Notes under the pieces: generated by a model
Database searches by the model: none
What the model saw: only the letters and a program-made list of their open reading frames with translations
Told to the model about the DNA's origin: nothing
In this document: positions 63,815 to 64,000 of the stretch, piece after piece
Layout of the letters: the number at the start of each line of letters is the position of its first letter
Numbering within the stretch: the first letter of the stretch is position 1
Made by a program: the position numbers and the translations under genes
Origin: Dendrophyllia cribrosa
Taxonomy: Eukaryota > Cnidaria > Anthozoa > Scleractinia > Dendrophylliidae
Direction of reading: 5' to 3'
DNA length: 64,000 nt
Assembly (NCBI GenBank): GCA_024195265.1
Contig: JAJLRJ010000013.1
Location: forward strand, 5,248,612-5,312,611

Positions 63815-63985
63815 ATTTGCCGAACTGATAATAATGATGCTGATGACGATAATGATGATGATGATGATTCATTTACGATGGCGATCAAAGATAATGATGA
63901 CGATAGTGATAGTAATGGTTGTGATGATGATGACTTCTAATGTAATGATAGAGAATGTGATGATAATGGTTATATAATGGTTCGC
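63815..63985 (+). repeat. Degenerate GAT/ATG simple repeat
   Basis: GATGATGATGATG tracts mixed with ATAATGATGACG; the plus ORF here is a by-product. Confidence 0.75.
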
Positions 63986-64000
63986 CTGTCTTGCTCAATC

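Overview
The window is eukaryotic DNA: intron-rich, AT-rich and packed with short inverted-repeat transposons. The coding content is extracellular metazoan protein: fibronectin type II (FN2) modules, von Willebrand A (VWA) domains, and a four-cysteine module that I recall only from cnidarian and other invertebrate secreted proteins. Together with Tigger, Penelope-like, LINE and tRNA-derived SINE remnants, this suggests an anthozoan cnidarian, possibly a stony coral. The organism is inference, not proof. I see no bacterial-style genes, CRISPR array, rRNA or intact tRNA.

Two related genes lie head to tail on the minus strand. Gene 2 (14026 down to 5616) looks complete: signal peptide exon, short exon, linker exon, one cysteine module, one FN2, a 645-nt exon of 12-residue Pro-rich repeats, and one VWA exon ending in a stop (621 codons including stop). 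Gene 1 (63657 down to 18287) enters from beyond the right edge. Its in-window part has 46 exons, 7262 nt, open in frame to the stop. It encodes 13 cysteine modules alternating with 13 FN2 modules, joined by 17 small linker exons, then a VWA domain over two exons and a 54-residue tail.

The main discovery is that the gene 1 array is a higher-order repeat. Three module types (a, b, c) recur in fixed order: four full a-b-c cycles of 11 exons each (periods about 8.7, 11.4, 11.4 and 9.8 kb), then one final 'a' unit joined to the VWA. Every internal array exon is symmetric phase 1-1, so exons or whole cycles can be duplicated without breaking the frame. Some modules look like mosaics of others, which suggests gene conversion. 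Gene 2 has the same architecture with one unit and may resemble the ancestral form.

Layout: 1-5.6 kb, nested inverted repeats and satellites; 5.6-14.0 kb, gene 2; 14.0-18.2 kb, intergenic with inverted-repeat elements and two tandem arrays; 18.2-64 kb, gene 1, whose introns hold many hairpin MITEs, two LINE fragments, SINE-like copies and simple repeats. Repeat positions were read by eye and are approximate to a few bases. Exon ends were set from GT/AG sites and checked by frame continuity.
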